Numbered from the stretch's first letter, positions 18,600-26,931 are shown. The stretch is DNA of 64,000 nucleotides from Desulfurococcaceae archaeon (GCA_023269825.1 JAGDWI010000001.1:182492-246491), one strand, 5' to 3'. Numbers and translations: made by a program. Notes: a model not told the origin generated them from the sequence alone.

Positions 18600-19340
18600 A
18601 TCATCTTTTTTCCTCCTGGGGTATAGGCATAGATCTTGTTGCAGCAATGTTGTCGCCGACCCGTACACCTGAGGGGATGAAAGTGTAATCTGATTCGAAC
18701 AGCATTCTCTTTGCTCCAAAAACGCATAAGCGCACATTAACCTTACAACCCGGTTTCCTCCATGTAGTGCTTTGTCTCCATAGATTTGCCTGAAGCATGA
18801 TTCAAGAGGTCTCTTTAACTTAACACCCATAGTTGATCCAATATACACAGCACCAGAGTACCTTCTTCCCGCAAAATATGGAGCATCCACTCCAAGTGAT
18901 TAGTAACTATTTTCAATCCCGAAAACTTATCTAATACACTACCCATATCATCCTCTAAACAGCTTGCGTAGTGTCGAAGTGTCATCCAAAAACAAAAACT
19001 AGTTTCCAGTCTTTAACTAAGGTGTCACCTTTCCAGTGTATGGGATGTAGGAATAGAGGTACATCATACTTAACTATTCTTTCGTAAATTGGGTAAAATT
19101 CCCCCCGATCTAATCCTTTACCATTAATAATTGTTGGAATAGTAGCTCATTTCATGCCGAGGTCTTTAATAACTCTATCAAATTCCTCAACTGCGTTACC
19201 AATATCCATCATTGATAGCATAATACACCCAACGAATCTATCTGGGTATTTTTCTCACACATTAGCTACTATGTTGAATCACCATTTTGAATTAAAGGTA
19301 GTAATTAATATGTGTTTATCGCTTTGCATGGATTCAATAC
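18600..19340 (-). pseudogene. Decayed amidohydrolase (Amidohydro_2/PF04909-like) gene
   Basis: Pieces of one protein can be followed on the minus strand in shifting frames: KYPDRFVGCIMLSMMDIGNA and EEFDRVIKDLGMK (19250-19150), then stop, ATIPTIINGKGLDRGEFYPI, DVPLFLHPIHWKGDT, stop, HFDTTQA, shift, LDKFSGLKIVTNHL, shift, LGVDAPYFAGRR and LKRPLESCFRQIYGDKALHGG, shift, FGAKRMLFESDYTF and SMPIPQEEKR. This order is that of metal-dependent amidohydrolases of the aminocarboxymuconate decarboxylase-like group. At least two in-frame stops and three frameshifts are needed, and the N-terminal third (with the HxH metal site) and the last residues are missing. Not translatable as one protein. Confidence 0.85.
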
Positions 19341-19425
19341 CGCGTAAAAGATTATTTGATTCCCAGTAAAGGATGAAATAGATAATAAGCCTCTGGCTCA
19401 TAAATTAATTCACGCGAATGAATCG

Positions 19426-20022
19426 GTGGGAACTTTGGATTTCATTGCGTTGATCATCGTTATTATATTACTCATTATAACTGTATCCATAGTCGCTTTT
19501 TACATCGGAGTATACAATAGGTTCATGAAGCTTAGTAACGCAGCATCAGCTACACTTGGCCAAATAAGAGTTGCACTGCGTAAACGCTTGGATCTAATAT
19601 CGTCTCTCGTTGAAAGCGTCGGCTCCTACGCTAAATTCGAGAAAGAAACACTGGAAAATATTACCAGGTTGAGAGCATCGATAGGTTCCTCGTCACCCGA
19701 AGAAATAATTAAGGCTGAGCGTGAAACCAGAGATATTCTCTCAAGGTTACTCGCTGTCGTGGAAAGATACCCTGAGCTTAAGACAGCAGAGGTTGTTAAG
19801 AAACTGATGGATACATCGCGTGAAATAGAAGACGAGATCGCTAGACATAGGTATACTTACAATAACATTGTACAAGAATATAACACGATGGTTGATACGA
19901 TTCCAAGCAAGTTCATAGCTTTAATTCATGGTTTTAAAAAATTACCGTATCTTGAAGTTGGAGGCGAGGAGATCGAGCGAAGACCGAGTTTAACATTCTA
20001 TGGTGAAACTAGTGCAAGATGA
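19426..20022 (+). CDS. lemA: LemA family protein
   Basis: A 198-residue membrane-anchored protein: one N-terminal helix (about 4-27), then a long helical-bundle domain with LSNAASATLGQIRVALRKRLDLISSLVESV, the LemA core. Function is not settled in any organism; in bacteria LemA proteins are tied to envelope stress. The next gene is a DUF2207 membrane protein overlapping by 23 bases, the standard partner in archaea and many bacteria. GTG 19426 is given; TTG 19435 (just before the helix) fits the upstream GGTGGG site equally well or better. Confidence 0.85.
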   Translation: MGTLDFIALIIVIILLIITVSIVAFYIGVYNRFMKLSNAASATLGQIRVALRKRLDLISSLVESVGSYAKFEKETLENITRLRASIGSSSPEEIIKAERETRDILSRLLAVVERYPELKTAEVVKKLMDTSREIEDEIARHRYTYNNIVQEYNTMVDTIPSKFIALIHGFKKLPYLEVGGEEIERRPSLTFYGETSAR

Positions 20023-21850
20023 GGTTAAAGTACTATTGGTATATACTTTTATTCTCTCAGTTATTTCAATCGCTTCTTTTTACTTGGTTCCATTAACATT
20101 GACTTCTACGGGCTCTATTTACGCTGATTATTACGCTATAATATACAGTAATCTCACTCTCATAGAGAAGTATGTATACTACGTTAACGAAGCAGGTAAA
20201 ACAATGCTCTATAGGTACTGGGATGCTCCTCTATACGTAGTTAATGATTCTTCACTGACTGGGGATCCATACATATTGCTATTGGGGATTTCATGCCCTG
20301 ACAATGCAATTGGATACGTTAAAGATGCTAGAGGCGACGTACATGTTTTCACACCACTCAACGAGAACACGATTTCACTAGGTATCTCGGGATATATTAA
20401 TAGCGTTGCATTTAACAATGAAGCTGGCTGCTATTTCCCAAGTGGAGTACCGTTAGGAGAACACGTCGTTGAGTTCACGTTTAAGCTTGTTCCACCCATC
20501 AATATTGATTCCAATAGTGAGTACGCTCACTTGAACCTCATGTTAGCTGATGAACACGTCCCCTATAGGTTTGTTAAAATTGAGTTAAATGGCTTTAAAC
20601 CATATAAACTATTCGTACGCATTCCGGAACTAGAAATTAAAAGCTATGCTGACAACGTATTGATAACGGGTAGTGTACCTGGTAATACTTTACTTGAAGT
20701 AGAATTAGTATTTCCCAAGTCCAACATTGGATCAGCATCTTATATTCCATTAACCGTGGATGACATGTTATCAAGAGTAGATAAAGCTAATGCAAACTAT
20801 TATTACTCATATAGTGCTCTGAGAATACTTTATTACGCGGTTGCAGCTGTTCTCCTAGTTTACCCTATATACCTAGTCACCAAGTATTTTAGAGTAGGTA
20901 GGGAAAAAGAGTACATTGTACCTGAGTACGTTAGTTACGTGCCTAACCCCTCACGTAAGCCATGGGAGGTTAACCTTCTATTTTATAAAGACGTGTTAGA
21001 TATGGATGAGAATGCTTTATACTCAACTATAATGGATTTCGCGAAGCGGGGTATTATTGAAATCAGGAGGGCTGATAGTGATGATGTTGTATTATATGTT
21101 AAAGAACAAAGGATTGATACACTAGATATTTACGAAACTAGAGTTTATAGGTTTCTTAAAAGCTACGCTAGTAATGGTGTTTTTAGCTTCAAATCTTTCT
21201 CACAGCTATTGGAATTAGAATCCAAGGCTAATCTAAGGAGTGCTCGAAGGTATTTTGAGGAGATTAAAAGCATCATGGGAGTTTTCCCTGAAGCCAAGAA
21301 GTATGCTAGGAGATTTATTGAACCAAGAAAACCAGTTTCATTGTTAACGATCTTCATTGTATTTGTTGTTTTCACGGGTTCTCTAACTCTTTTGAGTCTT
21401 GGCCGTGAATATGGCCTTTATCCGCTGGGCATAGTGGCGTTCAATGGAGTATTGGTACTAGAAGTGCTAGTATCGTATACTATGCCATCATATGTTTATG
21501 GTAGATGGAGAGAAGACTATTACCGCGAGAAACTCGAATGGCAGGGTTTCAGGAACTTACTAAAGGACTTAGCTAAGTTGAATCAATATGCACCCCAAGA
21601 CCTAATTATATGGAAGGATTGGCTTATCTACGCAACAGCCCTCGGAGTTGCAGATAAAGTAGTTGAGGCAATGAGTAAAATAGGTTTGAAAGCACCAGTG
21701 GAAGCATATGTGCCGATTTACGCGAGGCCCATTATGGTTCACACCATGCGCGTCATAACAGCATCAAGCACGTCGAGTAGAACAGGTGCGAGAGGAGGGG
21801 GATTTGGTGCCCGCGGAGGTTTTGGAGGCGGTGGAGGCGGGGTAAGGTAA
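20000..21850 (+). CDS. DUF2207 family membrane protein, LemA partner
   Basis: A 616-residue membrane protein in the usual DUF2207 layout: an N-terminal helix, a beta-rich outside domain of about 250 residues, a helix near 275-292 (YYAVAAVLLVYPIYLV), a winged-helix-like cytosolic part (DENALYSTIMDFAKRGIIEI), two more helices near 450-495, and a Gly-rich tail (ending GGFGGGGGGVR) typical of the family. The first codons overlap lemA by 23 bases, so they are probably made together. The role of this pair is unknown; envelope upkeep is only a guess. Converges with the second isomerase-like gene. Confidence 0.8.
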   Translation: MVKLVQDEVKVLLVYTFILSVISIASFYLVPLTLTSTGSIYADYYAIIYSNLTLIEKYVYYVNEAGKTMLYRYWDAPLYVVNDSSLTGDPYILLLGISCPDNAIGYVKDARGDVHVFTPLNENTISLGISGYINSVAFNNEAGCYFPSGVPLGEHVVEFTFKLVPPINIDSNSEYAHLNLMLADEHVPYRFVKIELNGFKPYKLFVRIPELEIKSYADNVLITGSVPGNTLLEVELVFPKSNIGSASYIPLTVDDMLSRVDKANANYYYSYSALRILYYAVAAVLLVYPIYLVTKYFRVGREKEYIVPEYVSYVPNPSRKPWEVNLLFYKDVLDMDENALYSTIMDFAKRGIIEIRRADSDDVVLYVKEQRIDTLDIYETRVYRFLKSYASNGVFSFKSFSQLLELESKANLRSARRYFEEIKSIMGVFPEAKKYARRFIEPRKPVSLLTIFIVFVVFTGSLTLLSLGREYGLYPLGIVAFNGVLVLEVLVSYTMPSYVYGRWREDYYREKLEWQGFRNLLKDLAKLNQYAPQDLIIWKDWLIYATALGVADKVVEAMSKIGLKAPVEAYVPIYARPIMVHTMRVITASSTSSRTGARGGGFGARGGFGGGGGGVR

Positions 21851-21867
21851 AAATATTTACACTGAAA

Positions 21868-21900
21868 AGCCAAGCCCCTTTAGGGCGGGGAGGAGGTCAG
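21868..21900. mobile_element. IS200/IS605-like terminal hairpin, solitary relic
   Basis: The plus strand reads AAGCCAAGCCCC, TTTA, GGGCGGGG, AGGAGGTCAG. A GC-rich arm, a TTTA loop, a GC-rich arm and a GGAGG-x-GTCA tail is the pattern I know from right ends of archaeal IS200/IS605 elements. The left arm looks about four bases short. No transposase or TnpB gene is within reach, so it is a leftover end or a deletion scar. It also supplies the TGA stop of the neighbouring minus-strand gene. It could double as a terminator for the convergent genes. Recognised from memory, not by search. Confidence 0.5.
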
Positions 21901-23123
21901 TAGAAATAATCTACTTTAATTCCCAGAATATCCGATATTAATTGCAATTCCTCCACGTGATCTCCGAGGACTAAAACATAGTGGTTTCCAATACTTTCAC
22001 TAACTATCTTACCCGCGTTTTTCAACTTTAATTTGACCTGTGTTCTACACATGGAGGGTGACCAGGAATGAGGCGTGATTTCGCCAACACCTAGCCTTGC
22101 AATAGATAAATTCGAGTCTAACCTGTAAACAGTTGCTTTTTCGCCAACCGGGTAATGTACTCTAACGCCTACTCCTCTTCCGCTTTCAAAGTGAGTGTAT
22201 AAACAGTAATTACCGGTCAAGCAACTTGTACAGTGTGCGAATACTACCTCGTCATTATTCACGTCAGCTGGATTAGCCATAAATACTGGTCTACCCGTAA
22301 CCCACGTAGCAATAGCCATTGAATATAATAGGGGGATATCTCCTTCACACGCTGCAGGAAAAAGCTCGCTATTTAGGAGAGATAATGCTAAACAAGCAGT
22401 AATATCATGTTCTTCTATTAGATCAAAACACTTGATTGTTAAACCCGATAACCCATATCTCCTAATGATGTTTTTCAAAGCACTGTATAGTCTTATTGCT
22501 TCTGAAACAGCGCCCTCGGGATTCTGTAGATCAACTATTTCAGCACCACTCAGGATTTTTCTAGTTAAAACAAAGTCTCCTCTAACTCTTTTTAACTCCT
22601 CATATAGTTCTCTAACCTCGATGTAAATTAATTCACCAAAACTTTTTGCTTTTATTTGATCTTCAGTTACTTTACTATATATGAGCCAAGGACTTACCCC
22701 TCCTATGACCCCGAATTTTCCAGTCCTTAGTCTAATGTATGCTTCAGATACTAGGTTAAGCTTAGCTACTACTTGTTTAAGGTTATCTATACCCATATAC
22801 TTTTTAGAGCGCACCCTAAAACCTCTACTCCTTAAGTATGCTAATGCTTCTATCGTTGCAGGTAAACTATTGTACTTATCCAGATAGAGAAGGTAGGTGA
22901 ATTGAGAATTCTCAGCGATCTTTGAGATTAAGTGTTCTGTTCCACCAGTAGCAACGAGTACTACGTGTATTAAACTATGTGGAACATTCTCAATGTTTTC
23001 ATCCGTTATCACACCTAGCAAAGATTCCCTGATAAATGGGTCAGATAGTAATTCCTCATGGTATTTTCTCCCAACACCAATTCCTAGCTTAGATGAAACA
23101 ATAGATAATAACAAGTTTTTCAA
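21897..23123 (-). CDS. L-fucose/arabinose isomerase-like protein, paralogue 2
   Basis: A 408-residue relative of the protein at 17230: LALSLLNSELFPAACEGD, VVFAHCTSCLTG, YTHFESGRG and GNHYVLVLGD line up with its C-terminal half, and GGTEHLISKI with its N-terminal half. The metal-site Glu, Asp and His positions are kept in both. It ends about seven residues earlier than its paralogue (LGIKVDYFY, then stop), and the stop codon lies within the IS-like end at 21891-21900, so the C-terminus may have been trimmed by that insertion. Starts at TTG 23123 with AAGGTG five bases ahead. Substrate unknown. Confidence 0.75.
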   Translation of the reverse strand: MKNLLLSIVSSKLGIGVGRKYHEELLSDPFIRESLLGVITDENIENVPHSLIHVVLVATGGTEHLISKIAENSQFTYLLYLDKYNSLPATIEALAYLRSRGFRVRSKKYMGIDNLKQVVAKLNLVSEAYIRLRTGKFGVIGGVSPWLIYSKVTEDQIKAKSFGELIYIEVRELYEELKRVRGDFVLTRKILSGAEIVDLQNPEGAVSEAIRLYSALKNIIRRYGLSGLTIKCFDLIEEHDITACLALSLLNSELFPAACEGDIPLLYSMAIATWVTGRPVFMANPADVNNDEVVFAHCTSCLTGNYCLYTHFESGRGVGVRVHYPVGEKATVYRLDSNLSIARLGVGEITPHSWSPSMCRTQVKLKLKNAGKIVSESIGNHYVLVLGDHVEELQLISDILGIKVDYFY

Positions 23124-23213
23124 GTAATCACCTTAATTGTAAATTAAACGTGTATTCTTATAATAAATAGCTCTTGAAACACTTGGTTTAGAAGTGTTTA
23201 AAGGCACATATAA

Positions 23214-23230
23214 CTATAACATTGTTATAG
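23214..23230. promoter_or_regulatory. Perfect 17-bp palindrome, likely operator
   Basis: CTATAAC-ATT-GTTATAG, two exact 7-base arms. It directly follows a CATATAAC TATA-like box (23207-23214) and lies 11 bases before the TTG of the small Cys-rich ORF, between TATA box and expected transcription start, the usual place for an archaeal repressor. The Lrp gene at 23448 is a possible source of the binding protein, but the site is not a typical Lrp consensus I can vouch for. Confidence 0.5.
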
Positions 23231-23241
23231 GGGGATTTGAA

Positions 23242-23358
23242 TTGAAAAACAATAGTAGAATAAAGAAGAATCCGCGAGAATTTAATGAAGAAGACTTATA
23301 TTATGAGCTAGCAGGAGATCAGTGCTCAGGTTGTCCTCTGAGAGGCATATGTGGATAA
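23242..23358 (+). CDS. Small Cys-rich protein (38 aa), unknown
   Basis: A short ORF from TTG 23242, preceded by GGGGGA (spacing about 7), a TATA-like box and a palindrome, so it has all the trappings of an expressed gene. The product is charged in its first 24 residues (RIKKNPREFNEEDLYYEL) and ends with GDQCSGCPLRGICG, a C-x2-C-x5-C cluster that could bind zinc, iron or an iron-sulfur centre with a partner. No family is recognised. The codons after its TAA on the plus strand are antisense to the Lrp gene and are not coding. It may also be the truncated head of a lost gene. Confidence 0.4.
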   Translation: MKNNSRIKKNPREFNEEDLYYELAGDQCSGCPLRGICG

Positions 23359-23447
23359 TGTATGGTAAAAATGTAAAAATTATACCCTGGAAACCCTTCT
23401 CCGAGAGGGAGTTTTTCCAATCTTTGTTCACGACTCCATTTAACTCA

Positions 23448-23927
23448 TCAACCAGGGGATCCTATGGGTGGTTGAATACTCTCTTTAACTGTTCTAAACA
23501 CTATGCTTGTCCTAGTTTGCTTTATATGGGGATGCTGTAGTAGCCACTTCACGAAGTTGTCGAGTTCACTTATTGTCCTAAATGTAACGAGTACTGCTAC
23601 ATCGAATTCACCAGTAATATCGTACACTGCGAGAACATTTGGATGTGATGCAATGTACTTTTCTACTTCAACAATGTGTTTCCCATCGACGTTTATCAAT
23701 ATGAGGGCTTTGACTTGGTAGCCTAGTTTTTCATAGTCTATTAATACTGTGAACTTTCTTACTAATCCTCGGGATATAATTCGCTTCATTCTTTCATGAA
23801 TAGTGGAGACAGGTTTACCGGTTTTCATTGATAATTCTTTTAGGCTAATCCTACTATCATCCCGGAGGATTTCCAATATTTTGAGGTCTAATTCATCTAT
23901 ATTTGAATATTTTACATTTTTTCCCAT
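23448..23927 (-). CDS. Lrp/AsnC family transcriptional regulator
   Basis: A 159-residue regulator with an N-terminal winged HTH (LDLKILEILRDDSRISLKELSMKTGKPVSTIHERMKRI) and a RAM effector domain (VKALILINVDGK, VLAVYDITGEFDVAVLV). Lrp-type proteins sense amino acids and control their metabolism. It is divergent from a glutamine synthetase gene with only 80 bases between the starts, and one A/T box (TATTTAAAT, 23964-23972) can serve both directions, so it probably regulates that gene and itself. Starts at ATG 23927 with a short leader. Confidence 0.9.
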   Translation of the reverse strand: MGKNVKYSNIDELDLKILEILRDDSRISLKELSMKTGKPVSTIHERMKRIISRGLVRKFTVLIDYEKLGYQVKALILINVDGKHIVEVEKYIASHPNVLAVYDITGEFDVAVLVTFRTISELDNFVKWLLQHPHIKQTRTSIVFRTVKESIQPPIGSPG

Positions 23928-24007
23928 GGGAAATCACACATTATACAATAATTTGAGTATTAGTTATTTAAATCTTTACAACTGTTACACTTACAAACGT
24001 GATATAT

Positions 24008-25297
24008 ATGCGGGTGAAAGTTCACAGAATAGTGTTCACTGATCTACTTGGGGTTCATAGAGAAGTAGTACACATAGGGGCAAATAACAAGTACGAGCAA
24101 TTAAACATAGTTATAGGTGTAGATGGCTCAAGTATTTATGGATTTTCCCGAGTTGAGAAAAGCGATGTCTTCGTTAAACCTGTACAAGATAGTTGTATAA
24201 GTATACGTGAAGACGAGAGTAATCTATGTGCTGGAGTAATCTGCCTCGACCCTGATTGCCTTGAGATCCATCGATTCGACCCCAGAAGAGTGCTTGAAAA
24301 CACTATGGATCACATTAAAAAACACGGTTACGAAGCATTACTAGGTGTGGAGCTAGAATTCTATGTAGTGAAAGACCTGGATGTATCCGTTGAAAAAACA
24401 CAGCAAGAACTATACATTGAGGCAATTAGTCAAAGCAGCGGAGGAGAAGTAGTTAAAACGTATGCTGGGTCAACTTTAGACCATGTAAAGGAAGAAGTTG
24501 TTGACGTACTACTAGAGTACTCGGGTTGCTTCTCTATATCGAAGGTTCACAGAGAGAATGGGCGTTTAGGTCAATTTGAAGCAGCTTTTGGACCCATGAA
24601 TCCAGTTAAAGTAGCTGATAGTGTTTTACTTGCAGTAAACACGTTGAAAAGAGCTCTTAGGTATCGTGGATTAAAGCCCATTTTCCTCCCCAAGCCTTTC
24701 CTTCAGGATTACGGCAGTGGTTTACATGTGCATGTGAGTTTGTGGAGTAAAGGAGTGAATTTATTCGAGATGAGGGGACGCAATGTACCTGAGGAGGCCT
24801 TGTACTTTATTGGTGGATTACTTGAACATGCTTCGAGTTTATCAGCTTTAACTAACCCAAGTATAAACAGTTACAGGAGATTAGTTGAAGGCTTTGAGGC
24901 CCCAGTATACTTATCATGGGGGATAGCTAATAGAACAACAATGATTAGGGTACCCTTAGGAGGTAACAGAGTAGAAGTGAGAAATCCGGATGCCTCGATG
25001 AATCCATACCTAGGTTTAGCAGCTATATTATTAGCTGGTTTAGATGGGTTAAAGAAAAAGATTAATCCAGGAGACCCAATCGAATACAACGTATACAGAA
25101 ACAATGGAAAATTAGCTAAGCTCCCGCGTAGTCTAGAGGAAGCATTAGATCACTTGGAAAACGATAATGATTACTTGAAACCCATCTTCACAAAGGAATT
25201 ACTTGAAACCTATATTGAGTTGAAACGAGAAGAGGCTAAAAAAGCTAGATCAATACCTACACCAATAGATTACGTACTTCTCTCACACTTATCCTGA
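24008..25297 (+). CDS. glnA: Glutamine synthetase (type I family)
   Basis: About 429 residues. Ammonia is fixed onto glutamate with ATP. Motifs in order: FTDLLGVHRE, DGSSIYGFSRVEKSDV, the metal-binding LLGVELEFYVV, HRENGRLGQFEAAFG, LPKPFLQDYGSGLHVHVSLW, SALTNPSINSYRRLVEGFEAPVYLSWGIANRTTMIRVP, and NRVEVRNPDASMNPYL. The catalytic core is complete. The HHE of bacterial GSI is HRE here, so a paralogue acting on another amine cannot be excluded, but proximity to an Lrp regulator favours nitrogen metabolism. ATG 24008 has GTGAT close upstream; an in-frame GTG lies at 23999. The message is probably almost leaderless. Confidence 0.88.
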   Translation: MRVKVHRIVFTDLLGVHREVVHIGANNKYEQLNIVIGVDGSSIYGFSRVEKSDVFVKPVQDSCISIREDESNLCAGVICLDPDCLEIHRFDPRRVLENTMDHIKKHGYEALLGVELEFYVVKDLDVSVEKTQQELYIEAISQSSGGEVVKTYAGSTLDHVKEEVVDVLLEYSGCFSISKVHRENGRLGQFEAAFGPMNPVKVADSVLLAVNTLKRALRYRGLKPIFLPKPFLQDYGSGLHVHVSLWSKGVNLFEMRGRNVPEEALYFIGGLLEHASSLSALTNPSINSYRRLVEGFEAPVYLSWGIANRTTMIRVPLGGNRVEVRNPDASMNPYLGLAAILLAGLDGLKKKINPGDPIEYNVYRNNGKLAKLPRSLEEALDHLENDNDYLKPIFTKELLETYIELKREEAKKARSIPTPIDYVLLSHLS

Positions 25298-25355
25298 ATA
25301 GAGGTTCTTTCCCTAATCAGCTTTATGATACCTCAATTAATTGTTTTCAGTGTTA

Positions 25356-25442
25356 CCCAGCAACTTGTTGACCTAAATAAGTTGAGCGTAGAAAATCAAG
25401 CACTCAGTATGTTCTATCTGTAACTTTCCCGGCAACCTGTTG
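25356..25442. repeat. Two copies of CCCRGCAACYTGTTG, 72 bases apart
   Basis: CCCAGCAACTTGTTG (25356-25370) and CCCGGCAACCTGTTG (25428-25442) differ at two of 15 positions. Each holds CAAC-xx-GTTG, an inverted repeat. They lie just upstream of the TATA box of the amidohydrolase gene at 25515, so a pair of regulator sites is a fair reading; small hairpins after the glnA stop are the alternative. Confidence 0.4.
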
Positions 25443-25460
25443 TTTCAACTTATACAATGA

Positions 25461-25470
25461 TTTTATATAA
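25461..25470 (+). promoter_or_regulatory. TATA box of the amidohydrolase gene
   Basis: TTTTATATAA at 25461-25470, centred about 27 bases before 25493. This puts transcription start next to the first in-frame ATG (25494) and gives a leader of about 22 bases, with GGTG inside, for the ATG at 25515. Confidence 0.5.
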
Positions 25471-25514
25471 TTGTTCCAGATTTAACAATTCACATGTTGC
25501 ACGGTGTAGATGCA

Positions 25515-26792
25515 ATGGAATCATGGATCGTTATAAAGGGTGCAAGGTTGTTTGATGGAAAAAATAAATTAATTGAGAACTCCGTTGTAGTGGTTTCTCC
25601 AGATGGTTTAATATATGACGTTGGGACAGAAGGCTCTGTTGAATTACCGAAAGGAGTTAATACAGTTGAAATATACGGTAAAGGACACACTGTACTACCA
25701 GGCTTAATAGACGCTCACATGCATTTATCTGGTTTGAGAACAGGCGATGTTGTTAAAGAACCATTATTAACACCATATGAAACACTTGTAGCGAGATGCG
25801 TGAAGGATCTTCAATCCTTGATCGAAGCTGGATTTACAACAATAGTTGATGCAGGAAGCATTATCGCACTGGGCCTTAAGCAAGCCGTGGAAGAAAATAG
25901 TGTAACGGGCCCCAGAATAGTTGCAGCTGGTTTACCGCTTTCCCAGACATTTGGCCACGGGGATACTCATTATTTACCGCTCGAGTATGTAGATTATAGA
26001 ACTAGTAAGTTAAATGATTCAATAAAAAGCTTGATCTGCGATGGAGTAGATGAATGCAGGAAAGCAGCAAGATACGCTTTACGAATGGGAAGCGACTTCA
26101 TAAAAATATTTACAACTGGTGGAGTAATGTCTCAACGCGACCGCCCAGATTACACGCAGTTCACGCTAGAGGAAATAAAGGCAATTGTTTACGAAGCAGA
26201 AGCCGCTGGTAAATTTGTTCATGCTCACGCTGAGGGAAACAAAGGAATAATCAACGCGTTAATGGGAGGCGTCAAAGTAATAGCTCACGCTGATATGATA
26301 GATGAAGATGGAATAGAGTTAGCATTAGAGAAAAACGCTATCATAGTGCCAACACTATCAGTCTCCGAGCACATAATAAACTATGGAAAAGAGTTAGGAT
26401 TACCCAGTTGGGCTATAGAGAAGGAGAGCGAACTATACAGATTCCACGTTGATAACGTACGCAGGGCTTATAAACGCGGAGTAAAAATCGCTACAGGGAC
26501 AGATTTCTGGGGTGGAGTAAAAGCATTCAGACACGGCGATAACGCACTTGAAATAGCATTATTCGTAGAAAAACTAGGTATGACCCCCGTTGAAGCCATA
26601 AAATCAGCTACATCTGTGGCTGCTGAGGCAGCGGGTTTGAAGAACACAGGTATCATTGAGAAAGGTAAGTTAGCTGATTTAATACTAGTTGAAGGAAATC
26701 CAATAGATGATGTAAGAACATTGATGGCTAGAGATAAGGTGAAACTAGTTATCAAAAACGGTAAAATACTGAAAAATACGCTCACCGCATAG
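25515..26792 (+). CDS. Metal-dependent amidohydrolase (imidazolonepropionase/prolidase-like, COG1228)
   Basis: A 425-residue TIM-barrel hydrolase. The metal centre reads: PGLIDAHMHL (HxH), FIKIFTTGG (bridging Lys), VHAHAEG (His), VIAHADMIDEDG (His) and IATGTDFWGG (Asp). C-terminal TSVAAEAAGLKNTGIIEKGKLADLILVEGNP closes the small beta domain. Members of this group include Xaa-Pro dipeptidases and carboxypeptidases as well as deaminases; with peptide importers in the window a peptidase role is attractive but unproven. ATG 25515 is chosen because GGTG lies eight bases before it; ATG 25494, right at the expected transcription start, is the leaderless alternative. Confidence 0.85.
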   Translation: MESWIVIKGARLFDGKNKLIENSVVVVSPDGLIYDVGTEGSVELPKGVNTVEIYGKGHTVLPGLIDAHMHLSGLRTGDVVKEPLLTPYETLVARCVKDLQSLIEAGFTTIVDAGSIIALGLKQAVEENSVTGPRIVAAGLPLSQTFGHGDTHYLPLEYVDYRTSKLNDSIKSLICDGVDECRKAARYALRMGSDFIKIFTTGGVMSQRDRPDYTQFTLEEIKAIVYEAEAAGKFVHAHAEGNKGIINALMGGVKVIAHADMIDEDGIELALEKNAIIVPTLSVSEHIINYGKELGLPSWAIEKESELYRFHVDNVRRAYKRGVKIATGTDFWGGVKAFRHGDNALEIALFVEKLGMTPVEAIKSATSVAAEAAGLKNTGIIEKGKLADLILVEGNPIDDVRTLMARDKVKLVIKNGKILKNTLTA

Positions 26793-26871
26793 AACACTAA
26801 GCGAAAATAGGGAATATATGAAAAAATAAATATAGTTAAAAGCATAGCAGCGTAATTTCTCATTTTAAGGA

Positions 26872-26931
26872 TTATTTCTTTTTCTCTTCCTTTTTCTCTT
26901 CTTTCTTTTCCTCTTTCTTCTTCTTGCTCAT
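26872..26931 (-). CDS. Micro-ORF, 19-residue Lys/Glu-only peptide
   Basis: From ATG 26931 the minus strand encodes Met-Ser followed by 17 residues that are only Lys and Glu, in the pattern KKKKEE-KKEE-KKEE-KKK. A TATA box (GATATATATG on that strand, 26951-26960) sits about 26 bases before the ATG, ideal for a leaderless transcript, and GGGGAT lies close upstream too. Next to nothing can be said of function; such a peptide would be extremely charged and helical. Against it: the plus strand here is a 57-base nearly pure pyrimidine tract after the amidohydrolase gene, which could be a terminator. Confidence 0.4.
   Translation of the reverse strand: MSKKKKEEKKEEKKEEKKK

Noticed and set aside
18582-18890. 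102-codon ORF on the minus strand
   Set aside because: A surviving piece of the amidohydrolase pseudogene; the frame switches within a conserved stretch, so it is not an intact gene.
23322-23540. 72-codon plus-strand ORF after the small Cys-rich gene
   Set aside because: Overlaps the Lrp gene on the other strand, no ribosome site, no family features.
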